Positions 24,663 through 34,091 of a stretch of 64,000 nucleotides of DNA are shown here, one piece after another. Source of the stretch: Halomonas sp. TD01 (GTDB taxonomy: Bacteria > Pseudomonadota > Gammaproteobacteria > Pseudomonadales > Halomonadaceae); the NCBI RefSeq assembly GCF_923868895.1, contig NZ_OV350343.1, forward strand, positions 2,976,001 through 3,040,000, read 5' to 3'. Position 1 is the first letter of the stretch, and each line of letters opens with the position of its first letter. A program made the translations under genes and the position numbers. The notes below the pieces were generated by a model. The model searched no databases. It was not told where the DNA came from and saw only the letters and a program-made list of their open reading frames with translations.

Positions 24663-26702
24663 CTATTCGCTGGGGGCAAAGTCGAGTAGCACGTCACCTT
24701 GACTCACGGTATCGCCCGACTGGAAGTGGAACGTCTCCACGCTACCATAGGCAGGCGCCGTCATAGTGTGCTCCATCTTCATCGCCTCCATGACCATCAA
24801 CGGCATGCCTTTTTCTACCGCCGCGCCAGGGGCTACCAGTAGTGCTACCACGGTGCCATTCATGGGGGCAGTCAGCGTTGATTCCGCTTCATGGTGACCG
24901 TGGTCAATGGCATCGATGCGTCGCCAGAAGAGGCGTGTTTCGCCACTGGGTTCAGCCATCACCACGATATGGCCATCGCGGCGTGCCTGTAGACGGCGGC
25001 GATGGCCGTTTAGCGTGACGGCCACGGCGTCGCCTGTCAGCGGTTGTAGGCTAGCGGTCAGCGTTTGATCACCGATGGTCAGATTCCAAAGTGATTCGCC
25101 GCTTTCGCGCTTACCTTCAACAATCACCACCGCTTCATCGCTGTCGGCTGCCTGGGCACTTGCCGGGTCACACAGCGCAATACGAATCGTATGTGGTGCA
25201 TTCAAGCGGAAGCCGTCGTGGCGATCCCATGGGGAGTCGCTTTCGCATTCTTGAGCCAGTTGGTTCAGGCCGATAAGCGCGGCGCTGGCATAGGCTTCGG
25301 TAGAGTAGCTGCGCGGAGCAAACAGGGTGGCTTCATTGCGTTCGATAAAACGCGTGTCGAGCTCGACGTTTTTAAAACCAGGGTGATTTGCCAAGCGTTG
25401 TAGGAAGGCGCGGTTAGTCACCACGCCCTGCACATCCAGCGCCGCCAGGGCGCGGTTGAGAGTGGCTAGCGCCGCATCCCGGTCAGCGCCGTGAACAATC
25501 AGTTTGGCCAGCATAGGGTCGTAGTGCATGGAAACCACATCGCCGCTTTCTACGCCGCTGTCTAAACGTACCCGATCGCTATCTAAGTCAGCACCTTCTA
25601 AATCTAATGCGAAGCGAGTCAATAAGCCGGTAGCCGGCAGGAAGTCTTGTTCTGGGTCTTCGGCATACAGGCGTGCTTCAAAGCTATGGCCGGTAATGGT
25701 TAGCTCGTCTTGCGTGCAGGGGAGTGGTTCGCCCATCGCAACGCGCAGCTGCCATTCGACTAAATCCTGGCCGGTAATCATTTCAGTGACGGGGTGCTCA
25801 ACCTGTAGGCGTGTGTTCATCTCCATAAAGTAGAACGAGCCGTCGGCGTCGAGCAGGAACTCCACGGTACCTGCACCCACATAGCCAATTTCTTTTGCCG
25901 CGCGAACGGCGGCGTCGCCCATCGCACTGCGCAGTTCTGGCGTCATGCCGGGAGCGGGGGCTTCTTCAATGACTTTTTGATGGCGGCGCTGAACGCTGCA
26001 ATCCCGCTCGAATAAGTACACGCCATTGCCGTAGCGGTCGCAGAATACCTGTACTTCGACGTGACGAGGCTGCACCAAGTATTTCTCTATTAACATGCGG
26101 TCGTCGCCGAATGCGGCTTTGGATTCACGTCGGCAGCCATCAAGCGCTGCTTGAAAACCTTCGGCGCTTTCAACTACGCGCATGCCTTTACCACCGCCAC
26201 CAGCGCTGGCTTTCAACATCACCGGATAACCGATTTTGTCGGCTTCGCTGCGCAGCAGCGCATCATCCTGATCGTCGCCATGATAGCCAGGTACCAGCGG
26301 CACGCCCGCATTGGCCATACGGGCTTTTGCGGCAGATTTGTCGCCCATCGCGGCAATTGCCGACGCTGGGGGGCCTACAAAGATGATGCCCGCTTGCTCA
26401 AGGGCTTTAACAAACCCACCGTTTTCTGAAAGAAAGCCGTAGCCGGGGTGAATGGCGCCAGTGCCGGTGCGCTTGGCTGCATCGATAACCGCATCGACAT
26501 TAAGGTAACTTTCGCGGGCGGCAGCGGGGCCTAAACGCACTGCTTCATCGGCCTCGCGCACATGACGAGCCGTAGCATCGGCGTCTGAATAAACGGCAAC
26601 CGTTTTCAGCCCCATACGTCGGGCGGTGCGCATCACGCGACAGGCAATTTCACCGCGGTTGGCCACTAACAACGTGTCGAATTTAGTAAGGTCAAGCGTC
26701 AT
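24663..26702 (-). CDS. liuD: Methylcrotonyl-CoA carboxylase, biotin-carboxylase/carrier subunit
   Basis: Alpha subunit that carboxylates biotin with ATP and bicarbonate for the conversion of 3-methylcrotonyl-CoA to 3-methylglutaconyl-CoA. The 679-residue protein has the biotin carboxylase domain (FDTLLVANRGEIACRVMRT at the N-terminus; the ATP-grasp glycine loop KASAGGGGKGMRVV, about 165; EMNTRLQVEHPVTE, about 290) and a C-terminal biotinyl domain with the biotinylated lysine in VMEAMKMEHTM (about 645). Its ATG overlaps the liuC stop by four bases. Propionyl- or acetyl-CoA carboxylase paralogues look similar, but the liu context fixes the call. Confidence 0.94.
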   Translation of the reverse strand: MTLDLTKFDTLLVANRGEIACRVMRTARRMGLKTVAVYSDADATARHVREADEAVRLGPAAARESYLNVDAVIDAAKRTGTGAIHPGYGFLSENGGFVKALEQAGIIFVGPPASAIAAMGDKSAAKARMANAGVPLVPGYHGDDQDDALLRSEADKIGYPVMLKASAGGGGKGMRVVESAEGFQAALDGCRRESKAAFGDDRMLIEKYLVQPRHVEVQVFCDRYGNGVYLFERDCSVQRRHQKVIEEAPAPGMTPELRSAMGDAAVRAAKEIGYVGAGTVEFLLDADGSFYFMEMNTRLQVEHPVTEMITGQDLVEWQLRVAMGEPLPCTQDELTITGHSFEARLYAEDPEQDFLPATGLLTRFALDLEGADLDSDRVRLDSGVESGDVVSMHYDPMLAKLIVHGADRDAALATLNRALAALDVQGVVTNRAFLQRLANHPGFKNVELDTRFIERNEATLFAPRSYSTEAYASAALIGLNQLAQECESDSPWDRHDGFRLNAPHTIRIALCDPASAQAADSDEAVVIVEGKRESGESLWNLTIGDQTLTASLQPLTGDAVAVTLNGHRRRLQARRDGHIVVMAEPSGETRLFWRRIDAIDHGHHEAESTLTAPMNGTVVALLVAPGAAVEKGMPLMVMEAMKMEHTMTAPAYGSVETFHFQSGDTVSQGDVLLDFAPSE

Positions 26703-27532
26703 GAGCGTGGCTCCGCAGCAGTGTTGGGTTCTTGAAGGCCAGACGGTTGCGTCCAGGCAGGGCGGCGCTTTTCAAAAAAGCTAGCTAAGCCCTCTTGACC
26801 CTCTTGGCTCACCCGCAGTTTGGAGATCACTTGGCAGGTGTGTTCTCGGGTGGCGTCACTGTCGGGTGCCTGAGCCACGCTTGCCAGCAGTGCTTTGGTT
26901 GCCCGTTGGGCTTGGGGAGAGCCACCCAGAAGGGTGTCGAGCATAGCGTCTACGGCGCCATCCAAGGCATCGTGTTCAACGACTTGGTGGGCTAAACCGA
27001 GTGCCATCGCTGTCGGTGCATCCATCACTTCAGCAGTGAGTGCATAACGACGCATTTGGCGCTCGCCAAGCGCGCGCTGCACATAGGGGCTAATCACCGC
27101 AGGCGATAAGCCAATTTTCACTTCCGACAGGCAAAATTTAGCTTTATCTGAAGCGATCACCAGGTCGCAACAGGCGGCAAGACCCACCGCGCCGCCAAAG
27201 GCGGCCCCCTGCACACGGCAAACCGTGGGGCAGGGCAAGGTATCTAGCCCATACATTAGTGCTGAGAGCTTACGAGAGTCCGCTAAGTTATTTTCCAGGT
27301 CGTAATCGACCATGCGCTTCATCCAGTTAAGGTCAGCGCCTGCAGAGAAGCTTTTACCTTCGGAGCCAAGTACCACTACCCGAACGTCGCCGGCGTTGGC
27401 TAGCGCATGCAATTCGTCTAGATGGGCGTTCAGTTCAGCGATCAGGCTGTCGTCAAAGGCGTTATGCACCTCTGGGCGGTTTAAAGTCAGGCGCGCCACG
27501 CCCTTTTCGATCAATAGCGTTGAGTAAGCCAT
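26699..27532 (-). CDS. liuC: Methylglutaconyl-CoA hydratase
   Basis: Hydrates 3-methylglutaconyl-CoA to HMG-CoA. The 277-residue crotonase-fold protein has the oxyanion/CoA region SFSAGADLNWMKRM (about 60-73), GAAFGGAVGLAACCDLVIAS (about 108-127) with the glutamate-containing SEVKIGLSPAVISPYV after it. AAGGGCG precedes the ATG. It follows liuB by eleven bases and overlaps liuD by four, within the compact liuA-B-C-D-E operon. Other enoyl-CoA hydratases share the fold; the operon position is what assigns the substrate. Confidence 0.92.
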   Translation of the reverse strand: MAYSTLLIEKGVARLTLNRPEVHNAFDDSLIAELNAHLDELHALANAGDVRVVVLGSEGKSFSAGADLNWMKRMVDYDLENNLADSRKLSALMYGLDTLPCPTVCRVQGAAFGGAVGLAACCDLVIASDKAKFCLSEVKIGLSPAVISPYVQRALGERQMRRYALTAEVMDAPTAMALGLAHQVVEHDALDGAVDAMLDTLLGGSPQAQRATKALLASVAQAPDSDATREHTCQVISKLRVSQEGQEGLASFFEKRRPAWTQPSGLQEPNTAAEPRS

Positions 27533-27543
27533 AGTGTTCGCCC

Positions 27544-29151
27544 TTACATCCGGAACACGCCGAAGCGCGTCTCTTCTACTTCAGCATTCATGGCAGCGGC
27601 TAGAGAAAGCCCTAGTACATCGCGGGTCTGAAGTGGATCAATCACGCCATCGTCCCATAAGCGGGCGCTGGCATAGTAAGGATGGCCCTGGTGCTCATAC
27701 TGATCACGGGTGGGCTGTTTGAAAGCCTCTTCTTCCTCTTTGGTCCACTCTCGGCCATCGCGATCGTACTGTTCACGTTTGACCTGAGAAAGTACCCCCG
27801 CCGCCTGCTCGCCACCCATGACTGAAATACGTGCATTGGGCCACATAAACAGCAGGTTAGGGTCATAGGCGCGGCCACACATACCGTAGTTGCCCGCGCC
27901 GAAGCTGCCGCCAATCAGAACGGTAAATTTTGGTACTTTGGCACATGCCACGGCGGTCACTAGCTTAGCGCCGTGCTTAGCGATGCCTTCATGCTCGTAC
28001 TTGGAGCCGACCATGAAACCGGTGATATTTTGCAGGAACACCAACGGGATCTTGCGCTGGGCGCATAGCTCGATAAAGTGCGCACCTTTTACCGCGCTCT
28101 CTGAAAACAGCACGCCGTTGTTCGCCACAATACCAACCGGATAGCCGTGGATGTGCGCAAAGCCAGTGACCAAGGTGTCGCCGTAGTAACGTTTGAACTC
28201 ATCAAAGTCAGAGCTATCGACAATCCGTCCAATCACTTCGCGAACATCGTAAGGTTTTTTAAGATCGGTGCCGACAATGCCGTAAAGTTCGCTGGGGTCG
28301 AGTTTGGGTGGCTTGGGTGCTTGCATGGCTAATTTGCCACGCTTTTGCCAATTTAAACGGGATACGCAAGCGCGCGCCAACTGCAGGGCGTGAGCATCGT
28401 TTTCAGCGTAGTGATCGGCCACGCCGCTCACTTTGGCGTGAACATCCGCACCGCCCAGATCTTCTGCACTAATGTTTTCGCCTGTTGCCGCTTTCACCAG
28501 TGGCGGACCACCCAGGAAAATCGTGCCCTGTTCTTTAACGATGATTGATTCATCCGCCATAGCGGGTACATAAGCGCCGCCAGCCGTACAGGAACCCATG
28601 ACAACCGCTATTTGCGGAATGCCCTCTGCCGACATTGTGGCTTGGTTATAGAAGATGCGCCCGAAGTGATCGCGATCGGGGAACACTTCATCCTGACGGG
28701 GCAGGAAAGCGCCGCCTGAATCGACTAAATAGATGCACGGTAAACGGTGCTTGCGGGCGATTTCTTGGGCGCGCAGGTGCTTTTTCACCGTTAGCGGGAA
28801 ATAAGTGCCGCCTTTTACTGTGGCATCGTTGGCCACAATCACGCACTCAACGCCAGATACCCGGCCAATGCCTGTCACCACGCCTGCCGCAGGTACGTCG
28901 CTATCGTAAACGTGATGGGCTGCCAGTGCGGAAAACTCTAAAAATGGCGAACCTTCGTCAATTAAGTGATCGATACGGTCACGCACAAAGAGCTTGCCGC
29001 GGCTCTCGTGGCGTTCACGGGCCTTGGGGCCGCCGCCTTGGGCGACGGCAGCGGTCAATTCTCGTAGCTTGGAAACTTCCCCCAGCATGGATGCGGCGTT
29101 GGTTTGAAAGACATCGCTGCGGGGATTGATCTGTGTAGAGAGTGTGCTCAT
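27544..29151 (-). CDS. liuB: Methylcrotonyl-CoA carboxylase, carboxyltransferase subunit
   Basis: Beta subunit that moves the carboxyl group from biotin to 3-methylcrotonyl-CoA. The start is set at 29151 ([15 protein letters not shown]), ten bases after the liuA stop and matching the usual N-terminus of LiuB proteins; an in-frame start at 29193 would overlap liuA. This gives 535 residues with carboxyltransferase N- and C-domains: [19 protein letters not shown] (about 43-61), [17 protein letters not shown] (about 180), and [18 protein letters not shown] and [18 protein letters not shown] in the second half. It pairs with liuD in the same operon. Confidence 0.94.
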   Translation of the reverse strand: MSTLSTQINPRSDVFQTNAASMLGEVSKLRELTAAVAQGGGPKARERHESRGKLFVRDRIDHLIDEGSPFLEFSALAAHHVYDSDVPAAGVVTGIGRVSGVECVIVANDATVKGGTYFPLTVKKHLRAQEIARKHRLPCIYLVDSGGAFLPRQDEVFPDRDHFGRIFYNQATMSAEGIPQIAVVMGSCTAGGAYVPAMADESIIVKEQGTIFLGGPPLVKAATGENISAEDLGGADVHAKVSGVADHYAENDAHALQLARACVSRLNWQKRGKLAMQAPKPPKLDPSELYGIVGTDLKKPYDVREVIGRIVDSSDFDEFKRYYGDTLVTGFAHIHGYPVGIVANNGVLFSESAVKGAHFIELCAQRKIPLVFLQNITGFMVGSKYEHEGIAKHGAKLVTAVACAKVPKFTVLIGGSFGAGNYGMCGRAYDPNLLFMWPNARISVMGGEQAAGVLSQVKREQYDRDGREWTKEEEEAFKQPTRDQYEHQGHPYYASARLWDDGVIDPLQTRDVLGLSLAAAMNAEVEETRFGVFRM

Positions 29152-29161
29152 GGCGCGGCCC

Positions 29162-30331
29162 TTACTTTGTTTCGGTGAAGAGTTCGCGGCCAATCAGCAT
29201 CCGGCGAATTTCGCTGGTGCCCGCGCCAATTTCATACAGTTTGGCATCGCGCAGAAGGCGACCAGTGGGGTACTCGTTGATATAGCCGTTGCCGCCGAGC
29301 AGTTGAATGGCATCTAGGGCAACTTGGGTGGCTTTCTCTGCGCAGTAAAGAATCACGCCCGCTGCGTCTTTACGAGAGGTTTGGCCGCGGTCGCAGGCCC
29401 CGGCAACGGCGTATAAGTAGGCGCGGCAAGCGTTCAGCGTGGTGTACATATCCGCCACTTTACCTTGAACCAACTGGAACTCGCCGATCGATTGGTTGAA
29501 CTGCTTACGCTCATGAATGTAGGGCAGCACGACGTCCATGGCGGCCTGCATAATGCCGATAGGGCCAGCAGCCAGAACGGTGCGCTCATAATCCAGACCG
29601 CTCATGAGAACGCGAACCCCTTTACCGACCTCACCCAGTACGTTTTCAACCGGTACTTTGCAGTCTTGGAAAACCAGTTCGCAGGTGTTGGAGCCGCGCA
29701 TGCCAAGCTTGTCGAGCTTCTGTGCAGTCGAGAAGCCAGGCATGCCTTTTTCAATAATGAAGGCGGTAATGCCTTTGGAGCCTGCTTCCGGATCAGTTTT
29801 GGCGTACACCACCAGTACATCGGCGTCAGGACCGTTGGTGATCCACATCTTATTGCCGTTAAGGATGTAATGATCACCATCCAGCTTGGCACGCAGCTGC
29901 ATTGACACAACGTCAGAACCCGCTCCTGGCTCTGACATTGCCAGTGCGCCTATGTGGTCGCCGCTGATCAGCTTAGGCAGGTATTTCTCTTTTTGTTCAG
30001 CGCTGGCGTTAATCTTAAGCTGATTGACGCACAGGTTTGAGTGCGCACCATAGGAGAGTGCGACGGAAGCGCTTGCCCGGGAAATTTCTTCCATTGCAAT
30101 GCAGTGGGCCAAGTAGCCCATACCACTACCGCCATCTTCTTCAGAAACGGTAATCCCCAACAGACCCATGTCGCCAAATTTCTTCCATAGATCGTTAGGG
30201 AATTCGTTGTTGCGGTCGATTTCAGCGGCACGCGGAGCAATTTCGCTAGCGGCAAAGGCATTGACCTGCTCGCGCAGCATGTTCAGTTCATCGTCGAGGC
30301 CGAAATTGAGTTCTGAATAGTGTGAAAACAT
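29162..30331 (-). CDS. liuA: Isovaleryl-CoA dehydrogenase
   Basis: FAD enzyme oxidising isovaleryl-CoA to 3-methylcrotonyl-CoA, passing electrons to ETF. The start is set at the ATG at 30331 ([16 protein letters not shown]), with AAGGTG upstream; 389 residues. It has the acyl-CoA dehydrogenase signatures [14 protein letters not shown] (about 133), the substrate segment [16 protein letters not shown] with the glutamate position typical of isovaleryl-CoA dehydrogenase (about 250), and [20 protein letters not shown] (about 345). It is the first structural gene after liuR, so it opens the leucine/isovalerate operon. Confidence 0.94.
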   Translation of the reverse strand: MFSHYSELNFGLDDELNMLREQVNAFAASEIAPRAAEIDRNNEFPNDLWKKFGDMGLLGITVSEEDGGSGMGYLAHCIAMEEISRASASVALSYGAHSNLCVNQLKINASAEQKEKYLPKLISGDHIGALAMSEPGAGSDVVSMQLRAKLDGDHYILNGNKMWITNGPDADVLVVYAKTDPEAGSKGITAFIIEKGMPGFSTAQKLDKLGMRGSNTCELVFQDCKVPVENVLGEVGKGVRVLMSGLDYERTVLAAGPIGIMQAAMDVVLPYIHERKQFNQSIGEFQLVQGKVADMYTTLNACRAYLYAVAGACDRGQTSRKDAAGVILYCAEKATQVALDAIQLLGGNGYINEYPTGRLLRDAKLYEIGAGTSEIRRMLIGRELFTETK

Positions 30332-30351
30332 GGTCAATCACCTTGTCATTG

Positions 30352-30765
30352 TTAAAGGGAGCTTTTCGTCGTTAAAGAAGGTTTTTCATTGAGTTCTTCA
30401 AGAGCCTGGCGGCAGCGAATTTCAGCGCTCTCAAGCTCTAGCTGCACCATCGTGATGTCTTTCATTTGTTGTTCTAGAGCCGATTTACGCTCGCTGATTT
30501 TGCTTAACATCAAATGCAACTGCTTTTCGCTGCCGCTACGGGTCTCATCCCACAGCTCAAATAGTTCGCGAATTTCTGCTAAGGAAAACCCAAGTCGTTT
30601 ACCACGTAGCGTTAATTTCAGGCGCACGCGATCTTTGCTGCTGTAGATGCGTGTTTGGCCACGGCGAGCAGGGTGGAGTAACTCCTGGTCTTCATAAAAA
30701 CGGATGCTTCGAGTGGTAACGTCAAACTCGCTGGCCAATTCGCTGATCGTGTAGGTTTTGCTCAT
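30352..30765 (-). CDS. liuR: MerR-family regulator LiuR of branched-chain amino acid degradation
   Basis: A 137-residue MerR-family protein: winged helix-turn-helix SKTYTISELASEFDVTTRSI at the N-terminus, then IRFYEDQELLHPARRGQTR, and a long dimerisation coiled coil (about 80-125). The family member at the head of liu operons is LiuR, which in many gammaproteobacteria controls leucine and related branched-chain degradation. The start codon is uncertain: ATG at 30765 is chosen because it fits the family N-terminus, and 30771 is the alternative. A perfect 16-bp palindrome lies 64 bases upstream. No effector-binding domain is seen beyond the coiled coil, so a small acyl-CoA or metabolite signal is only inferred. 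Confidence 0.9.
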   Translation of the reverse strand: MSKTYTISELASEFDVTTRSIRFYEDQELLHPARRGQTRIYSSKDRVRLKLTLRGKRLGFSLAEIRELFELWDETRSGSEKQLHLMLSKISERKSALEQQMKDITMVQLELESAEIRCRQALEELNEKPSLTTKSSL

Positions 30766-30828
30766 GATCATTGTTCTCGTCGATAGGGGAATGTCCCTAT
30801 GGAACACTGACCATGAGGCTAAAACAAG

Positions 30829-30844
30829 TTTACGTTAACGTAAA
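30829..30844. promoter_or_regulatory. LiuR operator 1
   Basis: TTTACGTTAACGTAAA is a perfect 16-bp palindrome of the TTnACGTnnACGTnAA form. It lies between liuR and the divergent branched-chain transporter genes, where a MerR-type regulator would act on both. Confidence 0.75.
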
Positions 30845-30859
30845 GCAGTAGTTGTGCTT

Positions 30860-30888
30860 TTGTGATTTGCTTTGTTTTTTGGTAAATA
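30860..30888 (+). promoter_or_regulatory. Candidate promoter of the Liv-type transporter operon
   Basis: TTGTGA (30860-30865) and TAAATA (30883-30888) with a 17-base spacer, about 240 bases ahead of the first transporter gene and just downstream of the LiuR palindrome. Confidence 0.45.
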
Positions 30889-31125
30889 TATGAAAAATAA
30901 GCATTTAGTTTGTTAATGTGAGGAAACGTTAAAGAAGCGTAGACCAAAGTTGTAATTGTAATACCCTACAAGTGATTGCTAGTTTGCACCTACACCTTAC
31001 GTTCAGGTAAGGGTGTGTTGCCGGCTAACGAGTTTCACTTGATGAAGCGGTTGGTGAAACGTCAGCACCAAACACCCGGATACAAGAACACCCGAACACA
31101 AGAACAAAAAGAGGTTTACCACTCC

Positions 31126-31914
31126 ATGCGTGCAGATGATGTTCTCAGTGGGCCAGTGCTCGAAACCCGAGGGCTGACCAAAGAGTTTCGCGGCTTTACC
31201 GCCGTGGATAACGTTAATCTTCAAGTTCAGGAAGGGCATATTCACGCCCTGATTGGCCCTAACGGTGCTGGAAAGACCACCGTTTTTAATCTGCTAACCA
31301 AGTTCTTGCCGCCCACCCGTGGAGAAATCCTTTATCGCGGTAAGCCCATTACCAGCAAAAAATCCAATGAAATTGCGCAGCTGGGTCTTGTGCGGTCATT
31401 TCAAATTTCAGCGGTGTTTGCCCATATGACGGCGCTGGAAAACGTGCGGGTAGCGCTGCAGCGTCAATTAGGCACATCGTTTCACTTCTGGAAATCAGAG
31501 AAGACGCTGGATCACCTTAATGAGCGTGCGCTAGAGCTACTTGATGAAGTTGGCCTGCGTGAATACGCCGATACGTTAACGGTAGAGATGCCTTATGGCC
31601 GTAAGCGCGCGCTCGAAGTCGCCACCACATTGGCGCTTGACCCTACGATGATGCTGTTAGATGAGCCGACTCAGGGGATGGGGGCAGAGGATGTTGACCG
31701 CATCGTGGCACTGATCAAGCGCGTCTCGAAAGGGCGCACAGTATTGATGGTGGAGCACAACTTGAGCGTGGTCAGCAGGCTTTGTGACCGCATTACGGTG
31801 TTGGCGCGCGGGGCGGTGTTGGCCGAAGGTGACTACGACGAGGTTTCCCGCAACCCGTTGGTGCGTGAGGCTTATATGGGCAGTGAAGCTGCTGAAGAGG
31901 AGGCTGCCGTATGA
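31126..31914 (+). CDS. Branched-chain amino acid-type ABC transporter ATPase (LivG-like)
   Basis: Cytoplasmic ATPase of a high-affinity uptake system. The start at 31126 (MRADDVLSGPVLE) has GAGGT about 10 bases ahead; 262 residues. Walker A is GPNGAGKTT (about 40-48), the Q-loop is SFQISAVFAHMTALENV, the signature is the divergent MPYGRKRALEVA (about 152-163), Walker B is MMLLDEPTQGM and the switch histidine lies in MVEHNLSVV. It overlaps the next ATPase gene by four bases (ATGA). It is the first of five genes encoding two ATPases, a binding protein and two permeases. Divergence from liuR and the LiuR operator point to branched-chain amino acids or their acid products as substrate. Confidence 0.9.
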   Translation: MRADDVLSGPVLETRGLTKEFRGFTAVDNVNLQVQEGHIHALIGPNGAGKTTVFNLLTKFLPPTRGEILYRGKPITSKKSNEIAQLGLVRSFQISAVFAHMTALENVRVALQRQLGTSFHFWKSEKTLDHLNERALELLDEVGLREYADTLTVEMPYGRKRALEVATTLALDPTMMLLDEPTQGMGAEDVDRIVALIKRVSKGRTVLMVEHNLSVVSRLCDRITVLARGAVLAEGDYDEVSRNPLVREAYMGSEAAEEEAAV

Positions 31915-32660
31915 ATACCGCTGAAGCCTATGAAACCAATGAGTTAGCCGATTCTCAAACACTAGAAATGCTGAGAGTGCAAGACCTGCACGCTTTCTAT
32001 GGCGAGTCGCATATTCTTCACGGCGTGAATTTTGATGTTAAGCGTGGTGAGTTGGTCACGCTGCTGGGCCGCAACGGCGCGGGACGTAGTACTACCCTGA
32101 AATCCATTATGAATATGGTGGGGCGTCGTACTGGCTCGATTGTGATTAATGGCAACGAAACGCTGAATATGAAGGCACACCATATTCCAAGGCTTGGTAT
32201 TGGTTACTGCCCTGAAGAGCGTGGCATTTTTGCAAGCCTGGATGTGCACGAAAATTTATTACTTCCGCCTACCGTTCGCTCTGGCGGAATGAGCCTAGAT
32301 GAAATCTACGGCATGTTTCCGAACCTGTACGAACGTCGCAAAAGCCAAGGTACGCGGCTTTCCGGCGGTGAGCAGCAGATGTTGGCCATGGCGCGCATTT
32401 TACGCACCGGTGCGCGGCTTTTGCTACTCGATGAAATTACCGAAGGCTTAGCCCCCGTTATTGTGCAAAAACTTGGTGAAGTGCTTATTCAACTTAAAGA
32501 ACGGGGTATGACCATTGTTCTGGTGGAGCAGAACTTTCGTTTTGCAGCGCCGCTGGCAGATCGTCATTTTGTAATGGATCACGGCCAGATTGTTGAAGAG
32601 ATTAGCGCAGAACAGCTTCCGTCACGTCGAGATCATCTCAACACTATGCTGGGGGTATAA
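31911..32660 (+). CDS. Branched-chain amino acid-type ABC transporter ATPase (LivF-like), Walker A Lys replaced by Arg
   Basis: Second ATPase of the system, 249 residues. It has the LivF-type features ALSO typical of the partner: CPEERGIFASLDVHENLLLP, signature LSGGEQQMLAMARIL (about 146), Walker B LLLLDEITEGLAP and switch VLVEQNFRF. The Walker A loop reads GRNGAGRST (about 53-61): the invariant lysine is an arginine, encoded by CGT at about position 32085. The rest of the protein is intact, so this is either a tolerated subfamily variation or a weak second ATP site in a LivG/LivF heterodimer. The start overlaps the previous stop. Confidence 0.9.
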   Translation: MNTAEAYETNELADSQTLEMLRVQDLHAFYGESHILHGVNFDVKRGELVTLLGRNGAGRSTTLKSIMNMVGRRTGSIVINGNETLNMKAHHIPRLGIGYCPEERGIFASLDVHENLLLPPTVRSGGMSLDEIYGMFPNLYERRKSQGTRLSGGEQQMLAMARILRTGARLLLLDEITEGLAPVIVQKLGEVLIQLKERGMTIVLVEQNFRFAAPLADRHFVMDHGQIVEEISAEQLPSRRDHLNTMLGV

Positions 32661-32785
32661 CGCCGATCCAAAATAATAAAGCTGGATGAGTAACACGCGC
32701 AGTACCAAAACATTAAACGCTCAATAAGCACCTCATTAGAACGTCGTAACACAACAACAAAGGCCCCGAGGGCCAGGAGACGAAC

Positions 32786-34009
32786 ATGACCTTCATGAAA
32801 AAAACGCTGACCGCCAGTATCGCCGTTGCCGCCGCTTCTACTATGGCAATCTCTACCGCTCACGCTGAAATCAGCGATGGCGAAGTCCGTATTGGTTATT
32901 TGGCTGACATGTCAGGTACTTACCGTGACCTCGCTGGCCCAGGCGGCCAAACAGCAATGGAAATGGCTGTGGCTGATTTTGGCGGCAGTGTTAATGGCTC
33001 ACCCATCGTTATTTTTAGTGCTGATGATCGTAATAGTGCCGACGTCGGTGCTAACACGGTACGTGAGTGGATCGACCAGCGTAACGTCGACATGGTAGGT
33101 GGCCTAGTGGCGTCCTCGGTGTCTATCGCAGTGACTAAAGTACTCGAAGAAAACAATGGCCTGGGCATCGTGTCGGGGTCTGCGGCATCAAGCATTACCA
33201 ATGAACATTGCACTCCCAACCACATTCACTGGGTTTACGATACTTACCCACTGGCGAACGGTACTGCAAAAGCGGTAGTAGAGCAGGGCGGCGACAGCTG
33301 GTTCTTATTAACCGCTGACTATGCTTTCGGCCATGCGCTGGAATCTGACGTGACCAATGTTGTTGAAGCCAATGGCGGCGAAATTGTCGGTGGCGTGCGT
33401 CACCCGTTCCCGACGAGCGATTTCTCCTCATACATCCTTCAGGCTCAAGGGTCTGGCGCGAAGATTGTAGGCTTGGCGAACGCCGGTGCCGACACTGTTA
33501 ACGCGATCACCACGGCTAGCCAGTTCGGGCTCACGCAGAGCGGCCAGCAGCTAGCAGGTCTGTTGATTTTCCTAAACGATGTACACGCGCTGGGGTTGGA
33601 GTCCACCCAAGGTCTGCTGTTAACCACTGGCTGGTATTGGGATATGGATGAAGATTCTCGTGAATGGTCAGAGCGCTACTTTGAAGAAGTTGGCCGTATG
33701 CCCACCATGGTTCAAGCGGGTATCTACTCAAGCACCATGCACTACCTGAAAGCCGTAGAAGCAGCCGGAACCGATGACCCTGAAGTTGTTCGCGCCCAGA
33801 TGGCTGAGATGCCCATTGAGGACTTCTTTGCGCGTAACGGCTCTATTCGTGAAGATGGCCGTATGATTCACGACATGTATCTTGCCCAAGTGAAAACGCC
33901 GGAAGAGTCTACCGGTGAGTGGGATCTGTATGAAATCCTCAGCACCATTCCTGCCGATGAAGCCTACCGTCCGCTCTCTGAAAGTCAGTGCAAACTGGTT
34001 CAAAACTAA
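32786..34009 (+). CDS. Periplasmic substrate-binding protein of the Liv-type transporter
   Basis: A 407-residue exported protein with a signal peptide (MKKTLTASIAVAAASTMAI, cleavage after STAHA near residue 27). It is a type I periplasmic binding protein: it starts with VRIGYLADMSGTYRDLAGPG, has GSAASSITNEHCTP (about 130), and the inter-lobe segment IYSSTMHYLKAVEAAG (about 315). The family binds leucine/isoleucine/valine, amides or short-chain acids, so the ligand is not certain. AGGAG lies 6 bases ahead of the ATG. It lies between the ATPase and permease genes, 125 bases after the second ATPase. Confidence 0.9.
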   Translation: MTFMKKTLTASIAVAAASTMAISTAHAEISDGEVRIGYLADMSGTYRDLAGPGGQTAMEMAVADFGGSVNGSPIVIFSADDRNSADVGANTVREWIDQRNVDMVGGLVASSVSIAVTKVLEENNGLGIVSGSAASSITNEHCTPNHIHWVYDTYPLANGTAKAVVEQGGDSWFLLTADYAFGHALESDVTNVVEANGGEIVGGVRHPFPTSDFSSYILQAQGSGAKIVGLANAGADTVNAITTASQFGLTQSGQQLAGLLIFLNDVHALGLESTQGLLLTTGWYWDMDEDSREWSERYFEEVGRMPTMVQAGIYSSTMHYLKAVEAAGTDDPEVVRAQMAEMPIEDFFARNGSIREDGRMIHDMYLAQVKTPEESTGEWDLYEILSTIPADEAYRPLSESQCKLVQN

Positions 34010-34091
34010 GTCGAATAACAACCGCAAGTGACGTTAGAACTGGTTGGTGGCAACTTGCCACCAACCGCTTGACGGCGAGGAGAGTCATACA

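Larger units (their letters stand above)
30766..31125. other. Divergent control region between liuR and the ABC transporter
   Basis: This gene-free 360-bp stretch holds a LiuR-type palindrome (30829-30844), a candidate rightward promoter (30860-30888) and an AT-rich leader for the transporter operon. Open frames reaching upstream from 31126 to 30976 lack a ribosome binding site. Confidence 0.7.
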
